Shown here: positions 7,311 to 15,410 of the stretch, one piece after another
Numbering within the stretch: position 1 is the stretch's first letter
How the letters are laid out: each line of letters begins with the position of its first letter
Assembly (NCBI GenBank): GCA_022841745.1
Contig: JALHQW010000054.1
Span: 1 to 56,819 of the forward strand
DNA: 56,819 nucleotides
From: Saprospiraceae bacterium
GTDB lineage: Bacteria; Bacteroidota; Bacteroidia; Chitinophagales; Saprospiraceae
Direction: 5' to 3'
Notes under the pieces: model-generated
Seen by the model: only the letters and a program-made list of their open reading frames with translations
What the model was told of the DNA's origin: nothing
The model's database searches: none
Position numbers and translations under genes: made by a program

Positions 7311-7703
7311 TTAGACATCATTAGAATTACGGTGAAAAATCTTTGCTTTCCTTCCAAAATTCACCCACAGGGAGGCAATCAGCGCAAAGGCAAGCCCGGC
7401 CACTGCCATTCCGTCCACTAATTTCGCATTCCAGTACAACCCAGTCAGTAAGTCGAGGAGGTATTTTAAGTAGGAATTGGGCAGGTTGGTCTTGCCCATC
7501 TTTTCCAACACGTCCCAATGCCAGTCGGTGAGCGGGCAATAGCCAAAGCCGTAGAAAAAACCCAGCACCGTCCAAGACGCCAAGGTGAGGCAGATGACGA
7601 ACAGGTGTGCCCGGCGGGTGCGCTTCCATATCCAGCCCGTCAGGTTGAACAGGATGAGGAGGAGGTGGAAGAGGAGGAAGAAATAGTGGAGGAAGTGGTA
7701 CAT
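7311..7703 (-). CDS. DUF2784 family membrane protein
   Basis: 131 residues from the ATG at 7703; the longer ORF to 7721 would need TTG. Four hydrophobic helices are visible (about 3-25, 35-55, 80-95 and 100-122). The segment GYCPLTDWHWDVLEKMGKT near 54-72, with its conserved CPLT and WHW, is characteristic of DUF2784, a family of small integral membrane proteins with no known function. It probably shares a transcript with the downstream antitoxin-like gene and diverges from rsgA. Confidence 0.7.
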   Translation of the reverse strand: MYHFLHYFFLLFHLLLILFNLTGWIWKRTRRAHLFVICLTLASWTVLGFFYGFGYCPLTDWHWDVLEKMGKTNLPNSYLKYLLDLLTGLYWNAKLVDGMAVAGLAFALIASLWVNFGRKAKIFHRNSNDV

Positions 7704-7753
7704 TCCGAAAGTTTTATGCAAGATAATAGGAACTTCCTGAATGATTCCTCAGT

Positions 7754-7761
7754 TACCTTTG
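7754..7761 (+). promoter_or_regulatory. -7 element, probable rsgA promoter
   Basis: TACCTTTG matches TAnnTTTG exactly and lies about 70 bases before the rsgA start. No good -33 TTG was found at the expected spacing. Confidence 0.35.
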
Positions 7762-7828
7762 CTCAAAATCGGCAAAACGCCCACCGTGGTCAGTCCACCG
7801 TAAGCCATCCGCCGTCAACCATTATTAT

Positions 7829-8773
7829 TTGAAGAAAGGAATCATCACAAAATCCACCGGAAGCTGGTACCAAGTGCTGCTGGAAGACGGTGAAATGCAG
7901 GAATGCCGCATCGTTGGAAAGCTGCGGCTCGAAGACATGAAGACCACCAACCCCGTTGCCGTAGGCGATGAGGTGATGGTCGGGCCGGACGAGGAAGGCC
8001 GTGGCCTCATCAGGGAGGTGCTGCCGAGGCGCAACTGTGTCATCCGCCAATCGCCCCGGCGCAAGCGGGACATGCACTTGCTGGCCGCCAACGTGGACCA
8101 AGCCTTGCTCATCTCCACCATCATCGAGCCGAATCTGAAGCAGGGCTTTATTGACCGCTTCCTGCTCATGACCGAGCCTTACAACATCCCCACCATCATC
8201 GCCTTCAACAAAGCCGATATTTATGACGAAGGCATCCTCGACATCTTTGGCGGGCTAAAGGCACTCTACGAATCCATTGGCTACAAGGTCATGCTCGTCT
8301 CTGCGGAAAACGGCTTGGGCATTGCAGAGCTGCGGGAATTATTGCATGGCAAAACGACCCTTATCAGCGGGCAATCGGGCGTGGGGAAAAGCACCCTCGT
8401 CAATGCCGTCGAGCCCGGCCTAGAACTGCGCACTGGCGACCTCTCCGACTACTCCGGCAAGGGCCAGCACACGACCACCTTCGCCGAAATGTTCCCACTC
8501 GAATCCGGCGGCCACATCATTGACACTCCTGGCATTAAGATGCTGGCATTCAACAACTTAACCCCTTTGGATGTGGCGCATAACTTTCGTGAAATCTTTG
8601 AAAAATCGGCGGAATGCCGCTTCGGCGGGCAATGCCTCCACAAGAACGAACCCAAGTGCGCTGTGAAGGAAGCCGTAGAATCCGGCGAAATCAGTTCGCT
8701 GCGCTACTTAAATTACATCACGATCCTCGACGACGTTGAGAACCAGAATTCGTGGGAGATACATGAGATGTGA
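7829..8773 (+). CDS. rsgA: Ribosome small subunit-dependent GTPase RsgA
   Basis: 314 residues. RsgA is a circularly permuted GTPase that checks late 30S subunit maturation. An N-terminal OB fold (1-70, starting with the family-typical GIITKSTGSWYQV) precedes the permuted G domain: NKAD (127-130, G4), then GQSGVGKS (181-188, G1) and DTPG (232-235, G3). The zinc site is complete (Cys263, Cys269, His271, Cys277). The start codon is TTG at 7829. The frame is closed upstream by a stop at about 7799 and has no ATG before the conserved N-terminus, so TTG is the likely start. The gene is probably monocistronic and is followed by heptamer repeats. Confidence 0.95.
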   Translation: MKKGIITKSTGSWYQVLLEDGEMQECRIVGKLRLEDMKTTNPVAVGDEVMVGPDEEGRGLIREVLPRRNCVIRQSPRRKRDMHLLAANVDQALLISTIIEPNLKQGFIDRFLLMTEPYNIPTIIAFNKADIYDEGILDIFGGLKALYESIGYKVMLVSAENGLGIAELRELLHGKTTLISGQSGVGKSTLVNAVEPGLELRTGDLSDYSGKGQHTTTFAEMFPLESGGHIIDTPGIKMLAFNNLTPLDVAHNFREIFEKSAECRFGGQCLHKNEPKCAVKEAVESGEISSLRYLNYITILDDVENQNSWEIHEM

Positions 8774-9015
8774 TTGGTGATTCGTGATTCGTGATTTTAA
8801 GAAAAATTTGACGCAGATTTTTTTGACGCAGAGAGACGCAGATTTTTTATGATTATTTATGTTTTTCCACCTGCGGTGGAATGGGCTTATCGCTTGAACG
8901 TAGAAATCTTTGCAACTGCGCATTTTATGAATACCCCTATTTTGTGATTGGCAATTAGCGGTCAGCGTTCGAATCGCCAATCACCAGTTACCAGTCACGA
9001 ATCACGAATCACCAC
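8771..9015. repeat. Inverted pair of heptamer arrays (GTGATTC)
   Basis: GTGATTC-type heptamers at 8771-8798 face their complement (GAATCAC, AATCACC) at about 8976-9015, which could close a 240-base stem-loop. Between them the word GACGCAGA recurs near 8812-8848. No gene is seen in 8774-9198; the rest of that gap is element C. Confidence 0.65.
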
Positions 9016-9026
9016 TACCACTTAAA

Positions 9027-9200
9027 AAGGGCTTTCTTATAAAAACTGCGCTTGGTTAATTTGTCGCTTTTGTCATCGCCGAAGGCGACCTGCGACGTCA
9101 TGCGGGACTGCCCTCGTGATGTCGCAGGTCGCCTTCGGCGATGACAAAAGCGACTTAATGGGACAAAGTATGGATTTACAATTTTTATAAGAAAGCCCTT
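9027..9200. mobile_element. Hairpin repeat element, copy C: MITE-like, with TIRs and target duplication
   Basis: 174 bases. The termini are 19-bp inverted repeats (AAGGGCTTTCTTATAAAAA at 9027-9045, its complement at 9182-9200). Direct repeats of ACCACTTAAA flank it exactly (9017-9026 and 9201-9210). Inside sits a second palindrome (9063-9154) with 38-bp arms and one mismatch, sharing its outer word with copy A. The insertion fell on the stop codon of the oxidoreductase gene: without it the codon would read TAG, with it TAA. The element encodes nothing and would need a transposase supplied elsewhere. Confidence 0.8.
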
Positions 9201-10542
9201 ACCACTTAAACGGTTTCCAAACCTTCCCCCCTGCCACAATATCCTGCTTTTTCTCATCGAAACTGACCCGTTGGCCCGTCCAATAGGCGGCGGTGGCCAT
9301 CAAATTGGCAATGGAATGCTGGTAGCCTGCCTCGATGGGCGCATTCGGCTGTTTGCGGCTTCGGACGCACTCCATCCAGTTCTTCACATGGGCGAAGGTG
9401 AGGGTGTCCGACCCCGTGTTGGCATCATAGACCACCTTGGGGGCCTCGATTTTCATGGTGGGCAGCAGGTTGGGTTTCATGCCCATGGCGGCGGCTTCCT
9501 GTTCCCGAAGGCCACCTTTGTCCGAGATTTCGTTGGTGTCCAAATTAATCATGCCACCGTTGGAATAATAGAGTTCTTTGGTCTCGCCCGCCGAATTGGA
9601 AAAGCGGGAAGTGAACTGCACCTGAAAGCCCGAATCGGGGTCATTTTCTGGTCCATAATCGAAAACGACCGTTAGCGTGTCGGGGTTTTTCCGGCCATCT
9701 TTCCATTGGTAGATGCCGCCATTGGCCACCACGCTACGGGGGTGGGCAAGGCCAGAAAACCAGTGTACGGTGTCAATCTGGTGGCTCATCCACTGGCCGG
9801 GGATGCCGCTGGAGTAGGGCCAAAACAGGCGGTACTCCACAAATTTGCGGGCATCGAAAGACTCGAAAGGACGGTTCATCAGAAAACGTACCCAGTCCAC
9901 GTCCGACTCCTTGAGGCCCTTCACCAATTCCGGCCTGCGCCAGCGGCCCGGCTGATTGACGTTCCACATCAATTCTACCATGACGATGGGGCCGAATTTG
10001 CCCGCCTTAATGAAATCGGCTGCTGCCTGGTAATTGCCCCCGCTGCGCCGCTGAGAGCCGATTTGCACGATTTTCCCGCTGTTTTTCACTACATTCAACA
10101 CGGCACGGGCGTCGCTCATTGTTTCGGCAAGGGGTTTTTCCGTGTAGGCGTCGCAGCCAGCATCCACCGCTTCGATAGTATGCAGCGCATGTTGGAAATC
10201 GGCGGTGCTGATGAAGACGGCGTCCACCGATTTGGAAGCATACAGCGCTTCATTGTTCTTGAAAATGGAAACGTCATGCCCCAATTTTTCCTTCAAAAAC
10301 GCCTGTCCCTCTTCCCGCCTGCGATTCCAGATGTCGGAGAGGGCCACCATTTCAAAGTTCAATTCTTTTTGCAACGCAGCAAACGGCGGTAACAGGGAGT
10401 ACTTGAACCTATCGGAAAAACCGATGACGCCAACCCGAATGCGGTCATTCGAGCCGATGATGCGGGCATAGCTCTTGGCACTAAAGGCCAATGCGCCCAG
10501 GGACAGGGCGGAGGTGCGGAGGAATTTTCGACGTGATGTCAT
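9199..10542 (-). CDS. Tat-exported Gfo/Idh/MocA family oxidoreductase
   Basis: 447 residues from the ATG at 10542, which opens a twin-arginine signal (MTSRRKFLRTS, then a hydrophobic stretch ending near SAKSYA). The ORF extends 28 codons upstream, but that part is just translated octamer repeat. The Rossmann region starts IRVGVIGFSDR near 35-45. The catalytic EKP motif (TEKPLAETM) lies near 138-146. The C-terminal alpha/beta domain is typical of the family, which oxidises sugars or polyols with bound NAD(P). Tat export implies the cofactor is loaded before export. It follows the 3-keto-disaccharide hydrolase gene on the same strand, a pairing that suggests periplasmic sugar oxidation and cleavage. 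Substrate unknown. Its stop codon was rebuilt by insertion of element C. Confidence 0.87.
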   Translation of the reverse strand: MTSRRKFLRTSALSLGALAFSAKSYARIIGSNDRIRVGVIGFSDRFKYSLLPPFAALQKELNFEMVALSDIWNRRREEGQAFLKEKLGHDVSIFKNNEALYASKSVDAVFISTADFQHALHTIEAVDAGCDAYTEKPLAETMSDARAVLNVVKNSGKIVQIGSQRRSGGNYQAAADFIKAGKFGPIVMVELMWNVNQPGRWRRPELVKGLKESDVDWVRFLMNRPFESFDARKFVEYRLFWPYSSGIPGQWMSHQIDTVHWFSGLAHPRSVVANGGIYQWKDGRKNPDTLTVVFDYGPENDPDSGFQVQFTSRFSNSAGETKELYYSNGGMINLDTNEISDKGGLREQEAAAMGMKPNLLPTMKIEAPKVVYDANTGSDTLTFAHVKNWMECVRSRKQPNAPIEAGYQHSIANLMATAAYWTGQRVSFDEKKQDIVAGGKVWKPFKW

Positions 10543-10549
10543 TTTTATG

Positions 10550-10624
10550 GAAATTGGGAAATTGGGAAGTTGGGAAATTGGCGTGGAACAGTCGTTGATG
10601 CCAATTTCCCAATTTCCAAATTTC
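10550..10624. repeat. Inverted pair of octamer arrays (GGGAAATT)
   Basis: About four GGGAAATT units (10550-10581) face their complement (AATTTCCC, 10600-10624) across a 20-base spacer, forming a hairpin between the hydrolase and oxidoreductase genes. Confidence 0.75.
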
Positions 10625-10638
10625 AATGAATTTCAATC

Positions 10639-12015
10639 CTATTCGCAAGGCGTTGGATTCGCCACCAAGGGCCGAATCTTCACACTCCGATAGCTAACCC
10701 GGTCGCCGTGGTCTTGCAGCAGGATGGGACCAGCGTCGTTCATGCCGAAGCCTTCCCAAACCTGGTATTTGCTACGGGCAACGAGCGCCTTGAAGATATT
10801 GGACTTTCGCTCGTACTCCACCACCTTGAAGCCATTGAGCCAGTGCTGAACGAGGTTGTTCGGGTAAACCACGATACGCCCCTGATTCCACTCCCCGATT
10901 TTGCGCTGGAAGCGCTGCTCCAATTTTTCCGAAGGAATCAAATCATATAAACTGCCAAGGGTGCGGTTGCCGACCACGCCCTGCTTGGCGTCGGGGTGGC
11001 GCTCATCGTCCAGCACTTGGAACTCCAGCCCAATGCCCGACTTGCCGCCCGAATCGAAAGCTTCGTTGACGAAATACTTCACACCAGAGTTGGCGCCTTC
11101 CGTCAGTTTGAATTCAAAAACCAGCTCAAAAGCGCTGTACTGCTCGGTGGTCACGATGTCGTTGCCGGTCTCCGAGCCATCCGATGGGCTGACGGTCAGT
11201 ACGCCATCTGCCACTGCCCAGCGCATGCCGGGTTTATCGCTGGAATGCACACCCCGCCAGCCTTGGAGGTCTTTCCCATTGAACAACGGCTTGAATCCTT
11301 GTGCTTTTTCTGATTCGGAAACATGGTTCGGCAGCAGGTTCACCACGGCGATTTGGTCAAATGGACTGGGCACGAGGTCTTTGGTCTTGATGCGTATTTT
11401 GCGCCAGCGAACCTCCATGCCCTCGGTCATTTGGCCATTTATGGCATGTACTTGCAGTGCAATGAAACCCTTGGCCGTCATGTCGTCAATGAGATGGGCA
11501 ACGGGTACGCCATTGACCCAAGTACGCAGGGAATTCCCAATGGCTTCGATGCGGTAGGTGTTCCACTCGTTGTGGCGGAAGGCCCGCTTGCCAGCTGGGT
11601 TGAGGTTGGGAATGTAGAGCCAGTCACGCCGCCCCTCGTCGTAAATGCCGCCCGACCAAGCCCGCTGCGAAGGGTCAACCTCCATTTGGTAACCATGCAC
11701 CCGGACTTCTTGGTAATCAGGTCTTGAAAGACTGCGGAACTGGATACCGGAGTTCATTTTGTCGTCCACTAACAGTTGCAATTCGAGGATGAAATCACCG
11801 TATTCCTCGTTGGTGCAGAGGAAGGAATTGGGCGTATTGGCTACCGTCGTCCCGATGATTTCGCCGTTCTCGACCCGGTACTTGGCTTGGCCACCTCTTT
11901 GGTTCCAGCCGTTCAGGGTCTTTCCATCGAAAAGGGATGTCCAGCCGTCTTTTTCGGCAAAAACAAGGGAAGAAAACAGCATCGCTGCGCAAAGGAGGAG
12001 GTTTTGTCTTTTCAT
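10639..12015 (-). CDS. Secreted protein with two 3-keto-disaccharide hydrolase (DUF1080) domains
   Basis: 458 residues from the ATG at 12015, giving a signal peptide (MKRQNLLLCAAMLFSS, cleavage near VFA-EKD). Two DUF1080 concanavalin-like domains follow: about 22-205, beginning GWTSLFDGKTLNGW, and about 225-450, beginning GFKPLFNGKDLQGW. Conserved blocks such as NSGIQFRS and NSGVKYFV occur once in each copy. Members of this family cleave 3-ketoglycosides made by a dehydrogenase. The neighbouring Gfo/Idh/MocA gene could supply that step. Most family members have a single domain. Substrate specificity cannot be read from the sequence. Confidence 0.85.
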   Translation of the reverse strand: MKRQNLLLCAAMLFSSLVFAEKDGWTSLFDGKTLNGWNQRGGQAKYRVENGEIIGTTVANTPNSFLCTNEEYGDFILELQLLVDDKMNSGIQFRSLSRPDYQEVRVHGYQMEVDPSQRAWSGGIYDEGRRDWLYIPNLNPAGKRAFRHNEWNTYRIEAIGNSLRTWVNGVPVAHLIDDMTAKGFIALQVHAINGQMTEGMEVRWRKIRIKTKDLVPSPFDQIAVVNLLPNHVSESEKAQGFKPLFNGKDLQGWRGVHSSDKPGMRWAVADGVLTVSPSDGSETGNDIVTTEQYSAFELVFEFKLTEGANSGVKYFVNEAFDSGGKSGIGLEFQVLDDERHPDAKQGVVGNRTLGSLYDLIPSEKLEQRFQRKIGEWNQGRIVVYPNNLVQHWLNGFKVVEYERKSNIFKALVARSKYQVWEGFGMNDAGPILLQDHGDRVSYRSVKIRPLVANPTPCE

Positions 12016-12060
12016 GGTGAAACTATTGGCCAAAAGAACAAAATTTTGGCTAAAGCCATA

Positions 12061-12105
12061 AAAAAAGCTGCGCCCAAGTTTAATCAGGCGCAGCTTTATT
12101 TTTTT
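12061..12105 (-). terminator. Intrinsic terminator downstream of the SMP-30-like gene
   Basis: Arms AAAGCTGCGCC (12064-12074) and GGCGCAGCTTT (12087-12097), with T-runs on either side depending on strand. It ends minus-strand transcription from the SMP-30-like gene before the hydrolase gene. Confidence 0.75.
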
Positions 12106-12140
12106 GTTGTTAACATCATCAACGGTTCGTGAAGTTCTAA

Positions 12141-12270
12141 GGTTTTAGGGTTTGGGGTTTGGGGGCAACACCTAACCACAAATCACTTTTGGAAGGATTT
12201 AAAAACTAGCCTACCATTTCAAGAAGAGCTATTGGGCCACAACCCTAGAACCCGAAAACTCGAAAACTGC
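12141..12270. repeat. Inverted pair of G-rich heptamer arrays
   Basis: GGGTTTG-like heptamers (12141-12166) face AACCCTAG/AACCCGAA/AACTCGAA octamers (about 12238-12268). No gene is seen in 12016-12293. Confidence 0.55.
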
Positions 12271-12293
12271 ATGAACCATTAATTATTGTTGCC

Positions 12294-13322
12294 TTATTTC
12301 AAGGGAATTCGGCACAAATAGCTATCGGCAGTGATGTAGAGCACCTTCTCGTCTTTTCCCAAGGCACAATTGGCAGTGGCTTCGCCCGTATTTATCCGGC
12401 CAAGCAATACACCATCCTTATTGAGCACCAACACGCCTCCGGGGCCGGTGGCAAAAACGATACCTTGTTTACTGATTTTCAAGCCGTCCGGCAAGCCTTT
12501 CCTGCCTTGTTTGGCTTCGGTGGTTGCATCGTGAAAGATCAAGCCGTTGACCACTTTTCCATCTGGCATGATATCGAATACCTTCCAGTAGCAATAGTCC
12601 GGGTCGGAATTTGCCACGATGAGCTTTTTCTCGTCAGGCGTGAGTGCGATACCATTGGGCCTGGTCATGAGCGAGTCGAGTAGTTCAACTGTACCATCCA
12701 CTTTCCGACGATAAACGCCTTGAAAAGGAATCTCCTTGGACTTGCTCTTGTCGTGGTCTTTCAGTCCATAGGGGGGGTCTGTGAAATAAAGGTTGCCTGC
12801 CTTGTCGAACACGAGGTCATTAGGGCTGTTGAACCGCTTGCCGTTCCATTTATCGGCCAAGGTCTCGAAATTAGGAGCAGGCTGGCCAATCGGTGCAATC
12901 ATGCGTGCCACCCGGCGGTCGCCATGCTGGCAAATGACGAGGTTTCCGTTGGCATCCAGGGTGAGGCCGTTGCCACCGGGTTCGGTGCTGTCCGTTTTGT
13001 CGCCCGTAAAGCCGGAAGGGGTCAGATAAAGGCTGGCCCCCTCCCCTTCCTTCCATTTGTAGATTTTGTTTTCAGGAACATCGGTGAAGAGCAAAAAGCC
13101 TTCCTTCTCAAGCCAAAGCGGCCCTTCTGACCAAGTATAGCCTTCGGCCAATACTTCGATTTTGGCATTGGCATCTAAAATGGCGTCCAATTCTGGCATT
13201 ATCCGCTCCACACTGCCGATGGTTTTGAGATTAGAGGCTTCGGGTTGTTCCTGTTGTTGCTCCGGGGTTTCGGAACCACAGGATAAGCAGAAAAGGACGG
13301 GTATCAGGAGGTGAAATTTCAT
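12294..13322 (-). CDS. SMP-30/gluconolactonase-like lipoprotein
   Basis: 342 residues from the ATG at 13322. The signal MKFHLLIPVLFCLSC ends in a lipobox with Cys15 (CLSCGS). The rest is a six-bladed beta-propeller of the SMP-30/gluconolactonase/LRE type: GYTWSEGPLWL near 60-70 carries the metal-binding Glu, FNSPNDLVFDKAGNLYFTDPPYG near 165-187 carries the Asn and Asp ligands, and RPNGIALTPDEKKLIV follows near 220. The family hydrolyses aldonolactones using calcium or zinc. Located next to an oxidoreductase and a 3-keto-disaccharide hydrolase, a lactone product of periplasmic sugar oxidation is a reasonable substrate, but this is inference. A terminator separates it from the upstream ompA-like gene. 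Confidence 0.87.
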   Translation of the reverse strand: MKFHLLIPVLFCLSCGSETPEQQQEQPEASNLKTIGSVERIMPELDAILDANAKIEVLAEGYTWSEGPLWLEKEGFLLFTDVPENKIYKWKEGEGASLYLTPSGFTGDKTDSTEPGGNGLTLDANGNLVICQHGDRRVARMIAPIGQPAPNFETLADKWNGKRFNSPNDLVFDKAGNLYFTDPPYGLKDHDKSKSKEIPFQGVYRRKVDGTVELLDSLMTRPNGIALTPDEKKLIVANSDPDYCYWKVFDIMPDGKVVNGLIFHDATTEAKQGRKGLPDGLKISKQGIVFATGPGGVLVLNKDGVLLGRINTGEATANCALGKDEKVLYITADSYLCRIPLK

Positions 13323-13356
13323 CGTCGAGTTTTTTAAGTGATGGTAGGTGGAATAA

Positions 13357-13392
13357 AAAAACCGGCACAAGTCACTGCTTATGCCGGTTTTT
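13357..13392 (-). terminator. Intrinsic terminator of the OmpA-like gene
   Basis: Arms AAAAACCGGCA (13357-13367) and TGCCGGTTTTT (13382-13392), with a T-run on the minus strand. Confidence 0.85.
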
Positions 13393-13412
13393 CGCCGTTC
13401 AAAAGAACAGCC

Positions 13413-14177
13413 TTATTGGCCAATCTGGTAGATAGGGCCAGTCTTTGGTGACGGCTTGGCCTCGGTGCGGCGGTTCTTCGCCTTGTTGGCCTTGCTGTCG
13501 TTTGGTGCAGCAGGAGCTGTGTCACCACGGCCAGCTACGGTCAACTGCGCAGGGTTCACGCCCAATTTGACGAGACGCTTCACGACTGCCATTGCACGGT
13601 CAACACTGAGGTCCCAGTTGTTATAGCCATTGCTTGGGAACTTGTCAGCATCAGCGTGGCCTTCAATGAGCAGGTGCATGTTCGGATTGTTCTTCAAGGA
13701 AGTGGCAAGTGCCTCTACCGATTTGCGGGCGGAGCGGTTCAGCTTAGCAGATCCGCTCTTGTAGTTGACTGCCTCGGCCAGTGTGACCACCATTTCGCCA
13801 TTTTGGTTGGTAACCTGTACATCGCTGCCAAGTCCAAATGACTCCTTGATTTCTTTTTTGATGCGGGCAAGTTCTGCATCTTTGTCGGCAGCAGCTTTTT
13901 TGGCAGCATCGGCATCCATTTTCGCCTTGTCCACGTCCTTGCGCAAGCCGTTGATGTCAGACTCAAACTTGCTCTTTTGGCTGGCCATATCGCTTTGCAA
14001 GGTGGATACAGTACCTTCCAGTGTGTTGATTTGCTTTTGGCTCTCGGACAGCGAGTTGGCCAATGCGGATTTTTCATCCATCAACTGTTGGAATTTTTTC
14101 TTCGAAACGCAGGAAGGAAGCGCAAGCACGGCTATCATCATGATTGCGAGCAACCGAAGTGTTAAGTTCATTCTCAT
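13413..14177 (-). CDS. OmpA family lipoprotein with coiled coil
   Basis: 254 residues from ATG 14177 (ATG 14171 equally possible); the ORF continues 31 codons upstream without support. A lipoprotein signal ends at LALPSC. A coiled coil (about 30-125, rich in K, A, D and S heptads) leads to a C-terminal OmpA-type peptidoglycan-binding domain (about 135-240) with LLIEGHADAD, NWDLSVDRAMAV and KNRRTE, the last being the family's NRR(V/T)E motif. It probably links the outer membrane to peptidoglycan. It is preceded by two -7 promoter elements and followed by a strong terminator, so it is probably a single-gene transcript. Confidence 0.88.
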   Translation of the reverse strand: MRMNLTLRLLAIMMIAVLALPSCVSKKKFQQLMDEKSALANSLSESQKQINTLEGTVSTLQSDMASQKSKFESDINGLRKDVDKAKMDADAAKKAAADKDAELARIKKEIKESFGLGSDVQVTNQNGEMVVTLAEAVNYKSGSAKLNRSARKSVEALATSLKNNPNMHLLIEGHADADKFPSNGYNNWDLSVDRAMAVVKRLVKLGVNPAQLTVAGRGDTAPAAPNDSKANKAKNRRTEAKPSPKTGPIYQIGQ

Positions 14178-14331
14178 GTTAAATTTTAATTTTTTTTTGA
14201 TAATAAATGAGATGGTAACAAGCCGATTGAAAACAAGAAAAGCAAAATTGCGGAGTAGATTGTCGCCCAATTTATCACCAAATGTACTTTCTACAATACC
14301 CTAGTTTTCAAACAGGTCGTGCCAATTAAAG

Positions 14332-14372
14332 CAAAGGTATTAAGTCTTTGCTTTGTTCATCGGGCAAAGGTA
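14332..14372 (-). promoter_or_regulatory. Two -7 elements upstream of the OmpA-like gene
   Basis: TACCTTTG occurs twice on the minus strand (14332-14339 and 14365-14372), each an exact TAnnTTTG. No clear -33 TTG at 21 bases was found for either. Both would give a leader of 150-190 bases. Confidence 0.4.
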
Positions 14373-14457
14373 AAAATCAATGGCACATATAGTATATTCA
14401 AACTCATATAGTTCTTTTGCGCATAAATAATGGACGCAATAACTAAAGGATTGCGGC

Positions 14458-15210
14458 CTATTCCAAAACCTGAAAAGTCCTTGAAACTTCCACGAAATGG
14501 CCCTCCTCTTGCACGGAAGCCGATATGGTGAGGCTGCCCCCTCCTTTTATTTTCTGTATGAGACTGGCCATCTCCTCACCGACGCCTCCCCGGCTAATGG
14601 CTGAGTACGTCCGTTTGCCCTTAAGGTAAGAAAATCCAAGTTGGTCAATGTAACGGTTATCGCCCTCTGGCCCCCTAACATAAACACTGAATGGCAGGTT
14701 GTGCTGCAATTGTTGTAAGGTAACCGTGTCGCCAACAATGTCACCCCAAGTAATGCTGTACCGTTCTGAGGAGTCCGTTTTCCGGAGCGAGAACTGTATT
14801 GGCAAGTTGAGCTTAACCTTGACCGGTTGGCCATCATGCTGGCCCGGTGTCCATGCTGGCATTGATTTCACCACTTCCAATGCAGCTTCACCACAGCCAC
14901 TACCAATATCCATAAGAAGACTGGGAGACTGAACTCGACCAAATTGATCTACGATGAAATTCACATAAACCGTGCCCTCCACCCTATTATTCACTGCCTC
15001 TTCAGGGTAAACAAGCTGCCTCGAAATAAACTGAACGAGCGCTTGGTCAGCACATTCCTTGCGGGCCTCTGGTGTTTCATCGCTCATGCCGCAATTACCA
15101 AAGCTGGGCATTACGCCCACATGCGTGAACACCGTATCCAAAGCGAACTGGGCAAGGAGCAACTGGCAAAGGAACATTGCCGGAACGAATGCCGTGATAG
15201 TTTTTCTCAC
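14458..15210 (-). CDS. Secreted protein with TonB C-terminal domain
   Basis: 250 residues; the start is GTG at 15210, as no upstream ATG is available and it gives a good signal peptide (MRKTITAFVPAMFLCQLLLAQ). A TonB C-terminal fold (about 60-145) is recognised from LVYPEEAVNNRVEGTVYVNF, a VDQFGRVQ strand and the AALEVVKSMPAWTPG helix-loop. The remaining 100 residues are not recognised. Unlike real TonB there is no N-terminal anchor plus proline-rich span, so it is probably a periplasmic protein using the TonB fold for binding, a common arrangement in Bacteroidota. It is transcribed on its own; a -7-like TATTTTTG lies at 15279-15286. Confidence 0.75.
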   Translation of the reverse strand: MRKTITAFVPAMFLCQLLLAQFALDTVFTHVGVMPSFGNCGMSDETPEARKECADQALVQFISRQLVYPEEAVNNRVEGTVYVNFIVDQFGRVQSPSLLMDIGSGCGEAALEVVKSMPAWTPGQHDGQPVKVKLNLPIQFSLRKTDSSERYSITWGDIVGDTVTLQQLQHNLPFSVYVRGPEGDNRYIDQLGFSYLKGKRTYSAISRGGVGEEMASLIQKIKGGGSLTISASVQEEGHFVEVSRTFQVLE

Positions 15211-15410
15211 TGTGATTGTGCTTGAAAGGATGCTGCGGGGGGCTCAAGTGTGCGTAGTGTGTGCTTTTTCGAACAAAGCAAAAATATTCAAATATTTTGG
15301 GTTGGAACTGTACTAACGGAAAAATTATGCCATTTCATGCGGCATTAATCCCTACCGGTTGTTATTGAGATAGTATTTTCGCTGCCGCTCATGATTAAAT
15401 ACGAAATGTA

